Source: Osmia lignaria lignaria (lineage: Eukaryota; Arthropoda; Insecta; Hymenoptera; Megachilidae). From it: DNA of 64,000 bases. The notes under the pieces are model-generated. The model searched no databases and had not been told where the DNA came from. It was given only the letters and a program-made list of their open reading frames with translations. A program made the translations under genes and the position numbers. Each line of letters begins with the position of its first letter. Position 1 is the stretch's first letter. Below are positions 26,374 to 37,965 of the stretch, in pieces. The DNA lies in NCBI RefSeq assembly GCF_051020975.1, contig NW_027478170.1, positions 5,394,001 through 5,458,000 on the forward strand. Direction: 5' to 3'.

Positions 26374-28949
26374 TTGCAGATTCAGCTCAAAGGAACTGGC
26401 CTGACGGACATATTTCGAGATATTTCTTCTTCTTGTTGTTCTTCCTCTGCTCAGCTAAGCTGGAAGTGGCATTTGCAGCTCGCAATAGTGCAGAGTTATC
26501 TCAAAGAAAGGGGCCACGGTGTTTCTGTATCTCTATTATGTTGGTGCGGCTTCGGAACTTTTAAATATCTTGATATATCTCGAGAACTACGCATCTGATC
26601 AAAAAATATCATAGAACATAAAAAGTAGGAAACTTAATTCGCTACAAAAAAGGTCTCTTAACATTTTGCCATAGCTCGCTTCGTTTCCGAGATATTTGCA
26701 GATATATCTCAAGGGAAGGGGCCTGACGGACATATTTCGAGATATTTCTTCTTCTTGTTGTTCTTCTTCTGCACAGCTAAGCTAGAAGTGGCATTTGCGG
26801 CTCGCAGTAGTGCAGAGTTATCTCAAAGAAAGGGGCCACGGTGTTTCTGTATCTCTATTATGTTGGTGCGGCTTTGGAACTTTTAAATATCTCGATATAT
26901 CTCGAAAACTACGCTTCTGATCAAAAAATATCATACAACATAAATTGTAGGAAACATAATTCTCTACAAAAAAGGTCTCTTAACATTTTGCCATAGCTCG
27001 CTTCGTTTCCGAGATATTTGCAGATATATCTCAAGGGAAGGGGCCTGACGGACATATTTCGAGATATGTCTTCTTCTTGTTGTTCTTCTTCTGCACAGCT
27101 AAGCTGGAAGTGGCATTTACAGCTCGCAATAGTGCAGAGTTATCTCAAAGAAAGGGGCCACGGTGTTTCTGTATCTCTATTATGTTGGTGCGGCTTCGGA
27201 ACTTTTAAATATCTTGATATATCTCGAGAACTACGCATCTGATCAAAAAATATCATAGAACATAAAAAGTAGGAAACTTAATTCTCTACAAAAAAGGTCT
27301 CTTAACATTTTGCCATAGCTCGCTTCGTTTCCGAGATATTTGCAGATTTATCTCAAGGGAAGGGGCCTAACGGACATATTTCGAGATATTTCTTCTTCTT
27401 GTTGTTCTTCTTCTGCACAGCTAAACTGGAAGTGGCATTTCCAGCTCGCAATAGTGCAGAGTTATCTCAAAGAGAGGGGCCACGGTGTTTCTGTATCTCT
27501 ATTATGTTGGTGCGGCTTCGGAACTTTTAAATATCTTGATATATCTCGAGAGCTACGCGTCTGATCAAAAAATATCATAGAACATAAAAAGTAGGAAACA
27601 TAATTCTCTACAAAAAAGGTCTCTTAACATTTTGCCATAGCTCGCTTCGTTTCCGAGATATTTGCAGATTTATCTCAAGGGAAGTGGCCTGACGGACATA
27701 TTTCGAGATATTTCTTCTTCTTGTTGTTCTTCTTCTGCACAGCTAAGCTGGAAGTGGCATTTGCGGCTCGCACTAGTGCAGGGTTATCTCAAAGAAAGGG
27801 GCCACGGTGTTTCTGTATCCCTATTATGTTGGTGCGGCTTCGGAACTTTTAAATATCATGATATATCTCGAGAACTACGCATCTGATCAGAAAATATCAT
27901 AGAAGATAAAAAGTAGGAAACTTAATTCTCTACAAAAAACGTCTCTTAACATTTTGCCATAGCCCGCTTCGTTTCCGAGATATTTGCAGATTTATCTCAA
28001 GGTAAGGGGCCTGGCGGACATATTTCGAGATATTTCTTCTTCTTGTTGTTCTTCTTCTGCACAGCTAAGCTGGAAGTGGCATTTGCGGCTCGCACTAGTG
28101 CAGAGTTATCTCAAAGAAAGGGGCCACGGTGTTTCTGTATCTATATTATGTTGGTGCTGCTTCGGAACTTTTAAATATCTCGATATATCTCGAAAACTAC
28201 GCTTCTGATCAAAAAATATCATAGAACATAAATTGTAGGAAACATAATTCTCTACAAAAAACGTCTCTCAACATTTTGCCATAGCTCGCTTCGTTTCCGA
28301 GATATTTGCAGATTTATCTCAAGGGAAGGGGCCTAACGGAAATATTTCGAGATATTTCTTCTTCTTGTTGTTCTTCTTCTGCACAGCTCAACTGGAAGTG
28401 GCATTTCCAGCTCGCAATAGTACAGAGTTTTCTCAAAGAAAGGGGCCACGGTGTTTCTGTATCTCTATTATGTTGGTGCGGCTTCGGAACTTTTAAATAT
28501 CTTGATATATCTCGAGAACTACGCATCTGATCAAAAAATATCATAGAACATAAAAAGTAGGAAACTTAATTCTCTACAAAAAAGGTCTCTTAACATTTTG
28601 CCATAGCTCTCTTCGTTTCCGAGATATTTGCAGATTTATCTCAAGGGAAGGGGCCTGACGGACACATTTCGAGATATTTCTTCTTCTTGTTGTTCTTCTT
28701 CTGCACAGCTAAGCTGGAAGTGGCATTTGCAGCTCACAATAGTGCAGAGTTATCTCAAAGAAAGGGGCCACGGTGTTTCTGTATCTCTATTATGTTGGTG
28801 CGGCTTCGGAACTTTTAAATATCTTGATATATCTCGAGAACTACGCATCTGATCAAAAAATATCATAGAACATAAAAAGTAGGAAACTTAATTCTCTACA
28901 AAAAAGGTCTCTTAACATTTTGCCGTAGCTCGCTTCCTTTCCGAGATAT
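26374..28949 (+). repeat. Eight-monomer segment homologous to 11570-14144
   Basis: The order of eight monomers and their marks (ATTCGCTAC tail, GCAGTAG, GATATGTC, CTACGCGTC, GTGCAGGGTTATC with AGAAGATAAAAAG, GGTGCTGCTTC, AACGGAAATATTTC, GACACATTTC) match 11570-14144. Unlike the copies near 13502, 15432, 19938 and 23156, the monomer at 28306 has TATTATGTTGG rather than TATTATGATGG, and the last monomer lacks the 1-bp deletion. The monomer at 26696 has a private GCTAGAAG. Confidence 0.88.
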
Positions 28950-31900
28950 TTGCAGAATTATCTCAAGGGAAGGGGCCTGACGGACATATTTCGAGATATT
29001 TCTTCTTCTTGTTGTTCTTCTTCTGCACAGCTAAGCTGGAAGTGGCATTTGCGGCTCGCACTAGTGCAGAGTTATCTCAACGAAAGGGGCCACGGTGTTT
29101 CTGTATCTCTATTATGTTGGTGCGGCTTCGGAACTTTTAAATATCTCGATATATCTCGAAAACTACGCTTCTGATCAAAAAATATCATAGAACATAAATT
29201 GTAGGAAACATAATTCTCTACAAAAAAGGTCTCTTAACATTTTGCCATAGCTCGCTTCGTTTCCGAGATATTTGCAGATATATCTCAAGGGAAGGGGCCT
29301 GACGGACATATTTCGAGATATTTCTTCTTCTTGTTGTTCTTCTTCTGCACAGCTAAGCTGGAAGTGGCATTTACAGCTCGCAATAGTGCAGAGTTATCTC
29401 AAAGAAAGGGGCCACGGTGTTTCTGTATCTCTATTATGTTGGTGCGGCTTCGGAACTTTTAAATATCTTGATATATCTCGAGAACTACGCATCTGATCAA
29501 AAAATATCATAGAACACAAAAAGTAGGAAACTTAATTCTCTACAAAAGAGGTGTCTTAACATTTTGCCATAGCCCGCTTCGTTTCCGAGATATTTGCAGA
29601 TTTATCTCAAGGGAAGGGGCCTAACGGACATATTTCGAGATATTTCTTCTTCTTGTTGTTCTTCTTCTGCACAGCTAAACTGGAAGTGGCATTTCCAGCT
29701 CGCAATAGTGCAGAGTTATCTCAAAGAGAGGGGCCACGGTGTTTCTGTATCTCTATTATGTTGGTGCGGCTTCGGAACTTTTAAATATCTTGATATATCT
29801 CGAGAACTACGCATCTGATCAAAAAATATCATAGAAGATAAAAAGTAGGAAGCTTAATTCTCTACAAAAAAGGTCTCTTAACATTTTGCCATAGCTCGCT
29901 TCGTTTCCGAGATATTTGCAGATTTATCTCAAGGGAAGGGGCCTGACGGACATATTTCGAGATATTTCTTCTTCTTGTTGTTCTTCTTCTGCACAGCTAA
30001 GCTGGAAGTGGCATTTAGGGCTCGCACTAGTGCAGAGTTATCTCAAAGAAAGGGGCCACGGTGTTTCTGTATCCCTATTATGTTGGTGCGGCTTCGGAAC
30101 TTTTAAATATCTCGATGTATCTCGAAACCAACGCTTCTGATCAAAAAATATCATAGAACATAAATTGTAGGAAACATAATTCCCTACAAAAAAGGTCTCT
30201 TAACATTTTGCCATAGCTCGCTTCGTTTCCGAGATATGTGCAGATATATCTCAAGGGAAGGGGCCTGACGGACATATTTCGAGATATTTCTTCTTCTTGT
30301 TGTTCTTCTTCTGCACAGCTAAGCTGGAAGTGGCATTTGCGGCTCGCACTAGTGCAGAGTTATCTCAAAGAAAGGGGCCACGGTGTTTCTGTATCCCTAT
30401 TATGTTGGTGCGGCTTCTGAACTTTTAAATATCTCGATATATCTCGAAAACTACGCTCCTGACCAAAAAATATCATAGAACATAAACTGTAGGAAACATA
30501 ATTCTCTACAAAAAACGTCTCTTAACATTTTGCCATAGCTCGCTTCGTTTCCGAGATATTTGCAGATTCAGCTCAAAGGAACTGGCCTGACGGACGTATT
30601 TCGAGATATTTCTTCTTCTTGTTGTTCTTCCTCTGCACAGCTAAGCTGGAAGTGGCATTTGCGGCTCGCAATAGTGCAGAGTTATCTCAAAGAAAGGGGC
30701 CACGGTGTTTCTGTATCTCTATTATGTTGGTGCGGCTTCGGAACTTTTAAATATCTTGATATATCTCGAGAACTACGCATCTGATCAAAAAATATCATAG
30801 AACATAAAAAGTAGGAAACTTAATTCTCTACAAAAAAGGTCTCTTAACATTTTGCCATAGCTCTCTTCGTTTCCGAGATATTTGCAGATTTATCTCAAGG
30901 GAAGGGGCCTGACGGACATATTTCGAGATATTTCTTCTTCTTGTTGTTCTTCTTCTGCACAGCTAAGCTGGAAGTGGCATTTACAGCTCGCAATAGTGCA
31001 GAGTTATCTCAAAGAAAGGGGCCACGGTCTTTCTGTATCTCTATTATGTTGGTGCGGCTTCGGAGCTTTTAAATATCTTGATATATCTCGAGAACTACGC
31101 ATCTGATCAAAAAATATCATAGAACATAAATTGTAGGAAACATAATTCTCTACAAAAAAGGTCTCTTAACATTTTGTCATAGCTCGCTTCGTTTCCGAGA
31201 TATTTGCAGATATATCTCAAGGGAAGGGGCCTGACGGACATATTTCGAGATATTTCTTCTTCTTGTTGTTCTTCTTCTGCACAGCTAAGCTGGAAGTGGC
31301 ATTTACAGCTCGCAATAGTGCAGAGTTATCTCAAAGAAAGGGGCCACGGTGTTTCTGTATCTCTATTATGTTGGTGCGGCTTCGGAACTATTAAATATCT
31401 TGATATATCTCGAGAACTACGCATCTGATCAAAAAATATCATAGAACATAAAAAGTAGGAAACTCAATTCTCTACAAAAAAGGTCTCTTAACATTTTGCC
31501 ATAGCTCGCTTCGTTTCCGAGATATTTGCAGATTTATCTCAAGGGAAGGGGCCTGACGGACATATTTCGAGATATTTCTTCTTCTTGTTGTTCTTCTTCT
31601 GCACAGCTAAGCTGGAAGTGGCATTTGCGGCTCGCACTAGTGCAGAGTTATCTCAAAGAAAGGGGCCACGGTGTTTCTGTATCTCTATTATGTTGGTGCG
31701 GCTTCGGAACTTTTAAATATCTTGATATATCTCGAGAACTACGCATCTGATCAAAAAATATCATAGAACATAAAAAGTAGGAAACTCAATTCTCTACAAA
31801 AAAGGTCTCTTAACATTTTGCCATAGCTCGCTTCGTTTCCGAGATATTTGCAGATTTATCTCAAGGGAAGGGGCCTGACGGACATATTTCGAGATATTTC

Positions 31901-32491
31901 TTCTTCTTGTTGTTCTCCTTCTGCACAGCTAAGCTGGAAGTGGCATTTGCGGCTCGCACTAGTGCAGAGTTATCTCAAAGAAAGGGGCCACGGTGTTTCT
32001 GTATCTCTATTATGTTGGTGCGGCTTCGGAACTTTTAAATATCTCGATATATCTCGAAAACTACGCTTCTGATCGAAAAATATCATAGAACATAAATTGT
32101 AGGAAACATAATTCTCTACAAAAAACGTCTCTTAACATTTTGCCATAGCTCGCTTCGTTTCCGAGATATTTGCAGATTCAGCTCAAAGGAACGGGCCTGA
32201 CGGACATATTTCGAGATACTTCTTTTTCTTGTTGTTCTTCCTCTGCACAGCTAAGCTGGAAGTGGCATTTGCAGCTCGCAATAGTGCAGAGTTATCTCAA
32301 AGAAAGGGGCCACGGTGTTTCTGTATCTCTATTATGTTGGTGCGGATTCGGAACTTTTAAATATCTTGATATATCTCGAGAACTACGCATCTGATCCAAA
32401 AATATCATACAACATAAAAAGTAGGAAACTTAATTCTCTACAAATAAAGTCTCTTAACATTTTGCCATAGCTCGCTTCGTTTCCGAGATAT
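28950..32491 (+). repeat. Satellite block 4: transitional, weakly ordered monomers
   Basis: Eleven monomers with several private changes (CCGTAGCTCGCTTCC before 28950, CACAAAAAG near 29515, CTCGAAACCAACG near 30121, CGGCTTCTGAAC near 30412, GGTCTTTCTG near 31026, GGAACTATTAA near 31384) and no long HOR that I could see. At its right end the marks of the right-hand domain appear for the first time: GATCGAAAAA near 32072, AACGGGCC near 32191 and CAAATAAAGTC near 32443. Confidence 0.82.
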
Positions 32492-34745
32492 TTGCAGATT
32501 TATCTCAAGGGAAGGGGCCTGACGGACAGATTTCGAGATATTTCTTATTCTTGTTGTTCTTCTTCTGCACAGCTAAGCTGGAAGTGGCATTTGCAGCTGG
32601 CAATAGTGCAGAGTTATCTCAAAGGAAGGGGCCACGGTGTTTCTGTATCTCTATTATGTTGGTGCGGCTTCGGAACTTTTAAATATCTTGATATATCTCG
32701 AGAACTACGCATCTGATCAAAAAATATCATAGAACATAAAAAGTAGGAAACTAAATTCTCTACAAATAAAGTCTCTTAACATTTTGCCATAGCTCGCTTC
32801 GTTTCCGAGATATTTGCAGATATATCTCAAGGGAAGGGGCCTGACGGACATATTTCGAGATATTTCTTCTTCTTGTTGTTCTTCTTCTGCACAGCTAACC
32901 TGGAAGTGGCATTTGCAGCTCGCAATAGTGCAGAGTTATCTCAAAGAAAGGGGCCACGGTGTTTCTGTATCTCTATTATGTTGGTGCGGCTTCGGGTCTT
33001 TTAAATATCTTGATATATCTCGAGAACTACGCATCTGATCAAAAAATATCGTAGAACATAAAAAGTAGGAAACATAATTCTCTACAAAAAAGGTCTCTTA
33101 ACATTTTGCCATAGCTCGCTTCGTTTCCGAGATATTTGCAGATTTATCTCAAGGGAAGGGGCCTGACGGACATATTTCGAGATATTTCGTCTTCTTGTTG
33201 TTCTTCTTCTGCACAGCTAAGCTGGAAGTGGCATTTGCAGCTCGCAATAGTGCAGAGTTATCTCAAGGAAAGGGGCGACGGTGTTTCTGTATCTCTATTA
33301 TGTTGGTGCGGCTTCGGAACTTTTAAATATCTTGATATATCTCGAGAACTACGCATCTGATCAAAAAATATCATAGAACATAAAAAGTAGGAAACTTAAT
33401 TCTCTACAAATAAAATCTCTTAACATTTTGCCATAGCTCGCTTCGTTTCCGAGATATTTGCAGATATATCTCAAGGGAAGGGGCCTGACGGACATATTTC
33501 GAGATATTTCTTCTTCTTGTTGTTCTTCTTCTGCACAGCTAAGCTGGAAGTGGCATTTGCAGCTCGCAATAGTGCAGAGTTATCTCAAAGATAGGGGCCA
33601 CGGTGTTTCTGTATCTCTATTATGTTGGTGCGGCTTCGGAACTTTTAAATATCTTGATATATCTCGAGAACTACGCATCTGATCAAAAAATATCATAGAA
33701 CATAAAAAGTAGGAAACTTAATTCTCTACAAAAAAGGTCTCTTAACATTTTACCATAGCTCGCTTCGTTTCCGAGATATTTGCAGATTTATCTCAAGGGA
33801 AGGGGCCTGACGGACAGATTTGGAGATATTTCTTCTTCTTGTTGTTCTTCTTCTGCACAGCTAAGCTGGAAGTGGCATTTGCAGCTCGCAATAGTGCAGA
33901 GTTATCTCAAAGGAAGGGGCCACGGTGTTTCTGTATCTCTATTATGTTGGCGCGGCTTCGGAACTTTTAAATATCTTGATATATCTCGAGAACTACGCAT
34001 CTGATCAAAAAATATCATACAACATAAAAAGTAGGAAACTTAATTCTCTACAAAAAAGGTCTCTTAACATTTTGCCATAGCTCGCTTCGTTTCCGAGATA
34101 TTTGCAGATTTATCTCAAGGGAAGGGGCCTGACGGACATATTTCGAGATATTTCTTCTTCTTGTTGTTCTTCTTCTGCACAGCTAAGCTGGAAATGGCAT
34201 TTGCGGCTCGCACTAGTGCAGAGTTATCTCAAAGAAAGGGGCCACGGTGTTTCTGTATCTCTATTATGTTGGTGCGGCTTCGGAACTTTTAAATATCTCG
34301 ATATATCTCGAAAACTACGCTTCTGATCGAAAAATATCATAGAACATAAATTGTAGGAAACATGATTCTCAACAAAAAAGGTCTCTTAACATTTTGCCAT
34401 AGCTCGCTTCGTTTCCGAGATATTTGCAGATATATCTCAAGGGAAGGGGCCTGACGGACATATTTCGAGATATTTCGTCTTCTTGTTGTTCTCCTTCTGC
34501 ACAGCTAAGCTGGAAGTGGCATTTGCAGCTCGCAATAGTGCAGAATTATCTCAAAGAAAGGGGCGACGGTGTTTCTGTATCTCTATTATGTTGGTGCGGC
34601 TTCGGAACTTTTAAATATCTTGATATATCTCGAGAACTACGCATCTGATCAAAAAATATCATAGAACATAAAAAGTAGGAAACTTAATTCTCTACAAATA
34701 AAATCTCTTAACATTTTGCCATAGCTCGCTTCGTTTCCGAGATAT
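32492..34745 (+). repeat. 2254-bp seven-monomer HOR unit, copy 1
   Basis: Seven monomers, 7 x 322 bp. The first has GACAGATTTCGAG, TTCTTATTCTTG and GCTGGCAATAG. It is followed by monomers marked CTAACCTGG/CGGGTC, CAAGGAAAGGGGCGACGG, AAAGATAGGGG, GGCGCGGC/CATACAAC, GGAAATGGC/CATGATTCTCAAC and CTCCTTCTGC/CAGAATTATC. The six monomers after the first are, by eye, identical to those of copy 2. Confidence 0.92.
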
Positions 34746-35067
34746 TTGCAGATTTATCTCAAGGGAAGGGGCCTGACGGACAGATTTGGAGATATTTCTT
34801 CTTCTTGTTGTTCTTCTTCTGCACAGCTAAGCTGGAAGTGGCATTTGCAGCTGGCAATAGTGCAGAGTTATCTCAAAGGAAGGGGCCACGGTGTTTCTGT
34901 ATCTCTATTATGTTGGTGCGGCTTCGGAACTTTTAAATATCTTGATATATCTCGAGAACTACGCATCTGATCAAAAAATATCATAGAACATAAAAAGTAG
35001 GAAACTAAATTCTCTACAAATAAAGTCTCTTAACATTTTGCCATAGCTCGCTTCGTTTCCGAGATAT
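34746..35067 (+). repeat. Hybrid monomer at the 2254-bp duplication junction
   Basis: The 5' part has GACAGATTTGGAG and CTTCTTCTTG (to 34801), as in the monomer at 37000. From 34853 it has GCTGGCAATAG and the tail ACTAAATTCTCTACAAATAAAG, as in the monomer at 32492. The exchange therefore lies between 34801 and 34853. Confidence 0.9.
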
Positions 35068-36999
35068 TTGCAGATATATCTCAAGGGAAGGGGCCTGACG
35101 GACATATTTCGAGATATTTCTTCTTCTTGTTGTTCTTCTTCTGCACAGCTAACCTGGAAGTGGCATTTGCAGCTCGCAATAGTGCAGAGTTATCTCAAAG
35201 AAAGGGGCCACGGTGTTTCTGTATCTCTATTATGTTGGTGCGGCTTCGGGTCTTTTAAATATCTTGATATATCTCGAGAACTACGCATCTGATCAAAAAA
35301 TATCGTAGAACATAAAAAGTAGGAAACATAATTCTCTACAAAAAAGGTCTCTTAACATTTTGCCATAGCTCGCTTCGTTTCCGAGATATTTGCAGATTTA
35401 TCTCAAGGGAAGGGGCCTGACGGACATATTTCGAGATATTTCGTCTTCTTGTTGTTCTTCTTCTGCACAGCTAAGCTGGAAGTGGCATTTGCAGCTCGCA
35501 ATAGTGCAGAGTTATCTCAAGGAAAGGGGCGACGGTGTTTCTGTATCTCTATTATGTTGGTGCGGCTTCGGAACTTTTAAATATCTTGATATATCTCGAG
35601 AACTACGCATCTGATCAAAAAATATCATAGAACATAAAAAGTAGGAAACTTAATTCTCTACAAATAAAATCTCTTAACATTTTGCCATAGCTCGCTTCGT
35701 TTCCGAGATATTTGCAGATATATCTCAAGGGAAGGGGCCTGACGGACATATTTCGAGATATTTCTTCTTCTTGTTGTTCTTCTTCTGCACAGCTAAGCTG
35801 GAAGTGGCATTTGCAGCTCGCAATAGTGCAGAGTTATCTCAAAGATAGGGGCCACGGTGTTTCTGTATCTCTATTATGTTGGTGCGGCTTCGGAACTTTT
35901 AAATATCTTGATATATCTCGAGAACTACGCATCTGATCAAAAAATATCATAGAACATAAAAAGTAGGAAACTTAATTCTCTACAAAAAAGGTCTCTTAAC
36001 ATTTTACCATAGCTCGCTTCGTTTCCGAGATATTTGCAGATTTATCTCAAGGGAAGGGGCCTGACGGACAGATTTGGAGATATTTCTTCTTCTTGTTGTT
36101 CTTCTTCTGCACAGCTAAGCTGGAAGTGGCATTTGCAGCTCGCAATAGTGCAGAGTTATCTCAAAGGAAGGGGCCACGGTGTTTCTGTATCTCTATTATG
36201 TTGGCGCGGCTTCGGAACTTTTAAATATCTTGATATATCTCGAGAACTACGCATCTGATCAAAAAATATCATACAACATAAAAAGTAGGAAACTTAATTC
36301 TCTACAAAAAAGGTCTCTTAACATTTTGCCATAGCTCGCTTCGTTTCCGAGATATTTGCAGATTTATCTCAAGGGAAGGGGCCTGACGGACATATTTCGA
36401 GATATTTCTTCTTCTTGTTGTTCTTCTTCTGCACAGCTAAGCTGGAAATGGCATTTGCGGCTCGCACTAGTGCAGAGTTATCTCAAAGAAAGGGGCCACG
36501 GTGTTTCTGTATCTCTATTATGTTGGTGCGGCTTCGGAACTTTTAAATATCTCGATATATCTCGAAAACTACGCTTCTGATCGAAAAATATCATAGAACA
36601 TAAATTGTAGGAAACATGATTCTCAACAAAAAAGGTCTCTTAACATTTTGCCATAGCTCGCTTCGTTTCCGAGATATTTGCAGATATATCTCAAGGGAAG
36701 GGGCCTGACGGACATATTTCGAGATATTTCGTCTTCTTGTTGTTCTCCTTCTGCACAGCTAAGCTGGAAGTGGCATTTGCAGCTCGCAATAGTGCAGAAT
36801 TATCTCAAAGAAAGGGGCGACGGTGTTTCTGTATCTCTATTATGTTGGTGCGGCTTCGGAACTTTTAAATATCTTGATATATCTCGAGAACTACGCATCT
36901 GATCAAAAAATATCATAGAACATAAAAAGTAGGAAACTTAATTCTCTACAAATAAAATCTCTTAACATTTTGCCATAGCTCGCTTCGTTTCCGAGATAT
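34746..36999 (+). repeat. 2254-bp seven-monomer HOR unit, copy 2
   Basis: Tandem copy of 32492-34745. I saw no difference over the six monomers from 35068 to 36999. The first monomer is a hybrid. It is followed by a monomer at 37000 with GGGGTCACGG, CGGTTTCGG and GAAATACGC rather than by a third full unit. Confidence 0.92.
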
Positions 37000-37643
37000 T
37001 TGCAGATTTATCTCAAGGGAAGGGGCCTGACGGACAGATTTGGAGATATTTCTTCTTCTTGTTGTTCTTCTTCTGCACAGCTAAGCTGGAAGTGGCATTT
37101 GCAGCTCGCAATAGTGCAGAGTTATCTCAAAGGAAGGGGTCACGGTGTTTCTGTATCTCTATTATGTTGGTGCGGTTTCGGAACTTTTAAATATCTTGAT
37201 ATATCTCGAGAAATACGCATCTGATCAAAAAACATCATAGAACATAAAAAGTAGGAAACTTAATTCTCTACAAAAAAGGTCTCTTAACATTTTGCCATAG
37301 CTCGCTTCGTTTCCGAGATATTTGCAGATTTATCTCAAGGGAAGGGGCCTGACGGACATATTTCGAGATATTTCTTCTTCTTGTTGTTCTTCTTCGGCAC
37401 AGCTAAGCTGGAAGTGGCATTTGCAGCTCGCAATAGTGCAGAGTTATCTCAAAGAAAGGGGCGACGGTGTTTCTGTATCTCTATTATGTTGGTGTGGCTT
37501 CGGAACTTTTAAATATCTTGATATATCTCGAGAACTACGCATCTGATCAAAAAATATCATAGAACATAAAAAGTAGGAAACTTAATTCTCTACAAAAAAG
37601 GTCTCTTAACATTTTGCCATACCTCGCTTCGTTTCCGAGATAT

Positions 37644-37965
37644 TTGCAGATTTATCTCAAGGGAAGGGGCCTGACGGACATATTTCGAGATATTTCTTCT
37701 TCTTGTTGTTCTTCTTCTGCACAGCTAAGCTGGAAATGGCATTTGCGGCTCGCACTAGTGCAGAGTTATCTCAAAGAAAGGGGCCACGGTGTTTCTGTAT
37801 CTCTATTATGTTGGTGCGGCTTCGGAACTTTTAAATATCTTGATATATCTCGAGAACTACGCATCTGATCCAAAAATATCATACAACATAAAAAGTAGGA
37901 AACTTAATTCTCTACAAATAAAGTCTCTTAACATTTTGCCATAGCTCGCTTCGTTTCCGAGATAT
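37644..37965 (+). repeat. Hybrid monomer starting a third, shortened HOR unit
   Basis: The 5' part, preceded by CCATACCTCGC, has GGAAATGGC and GCACTAG (to 37755) as in the monomer at 42474. From 37841 the tail is ATCTTGAT, GATCCAAAAATATCATACAAC and CAAATAAAGTC, as at the end of the monomer at 32170. The following monomers from 37966 repeat the 32492 unit without the GGGGCGACGG monomer. Confidence 0.87.

Larger units (their letters stand above)
11892..28949 (+). repeat. Satellite block 3: long higher-order repeat region (53 monomers)
   Basis: A fixed order of marked monomers recurs: GCGGCTCGCAGTAG; GAGATATGTC; GCATTTCC with CTACGCGTC; GGGAAGTGGCC; CAAGGTAAGGGGCCTGGCGG with GGTGCTGCTTC; AACGGAAATATTTC with GTACAGAGTTTTC; GACACATTTC with GCTCACAATAG; a CCTAACGG monomer; a 1-bp-deleted GCACGCTAAG monomer; then further linked monomers. 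The order is seen starting at 11892, 18328, 21546 and 26696, with intervening parts duplicated or lost. The arrangement is a classical HOR with copies of different length. Two tandem duplications inside it are listed separately. Confidence 0.92.

Noticed and set aside
32437..32452. Polyadenylation signal AATAAA in CAAATAAAG tails
   Set aside because: It arises from a one-base change in an A-rich spacer in a subset of right-domain monomers, with no gene upstream.
32492..36999. Assembly duplication as the explanation for the near-identical seven-monomer copies
   Set aside because: Not fully excluded. The clean hybrid monomer in exact register is expected from a real crossover, and similar hybrids mark the older, diverged duplications, so I favour a real event pending read support.
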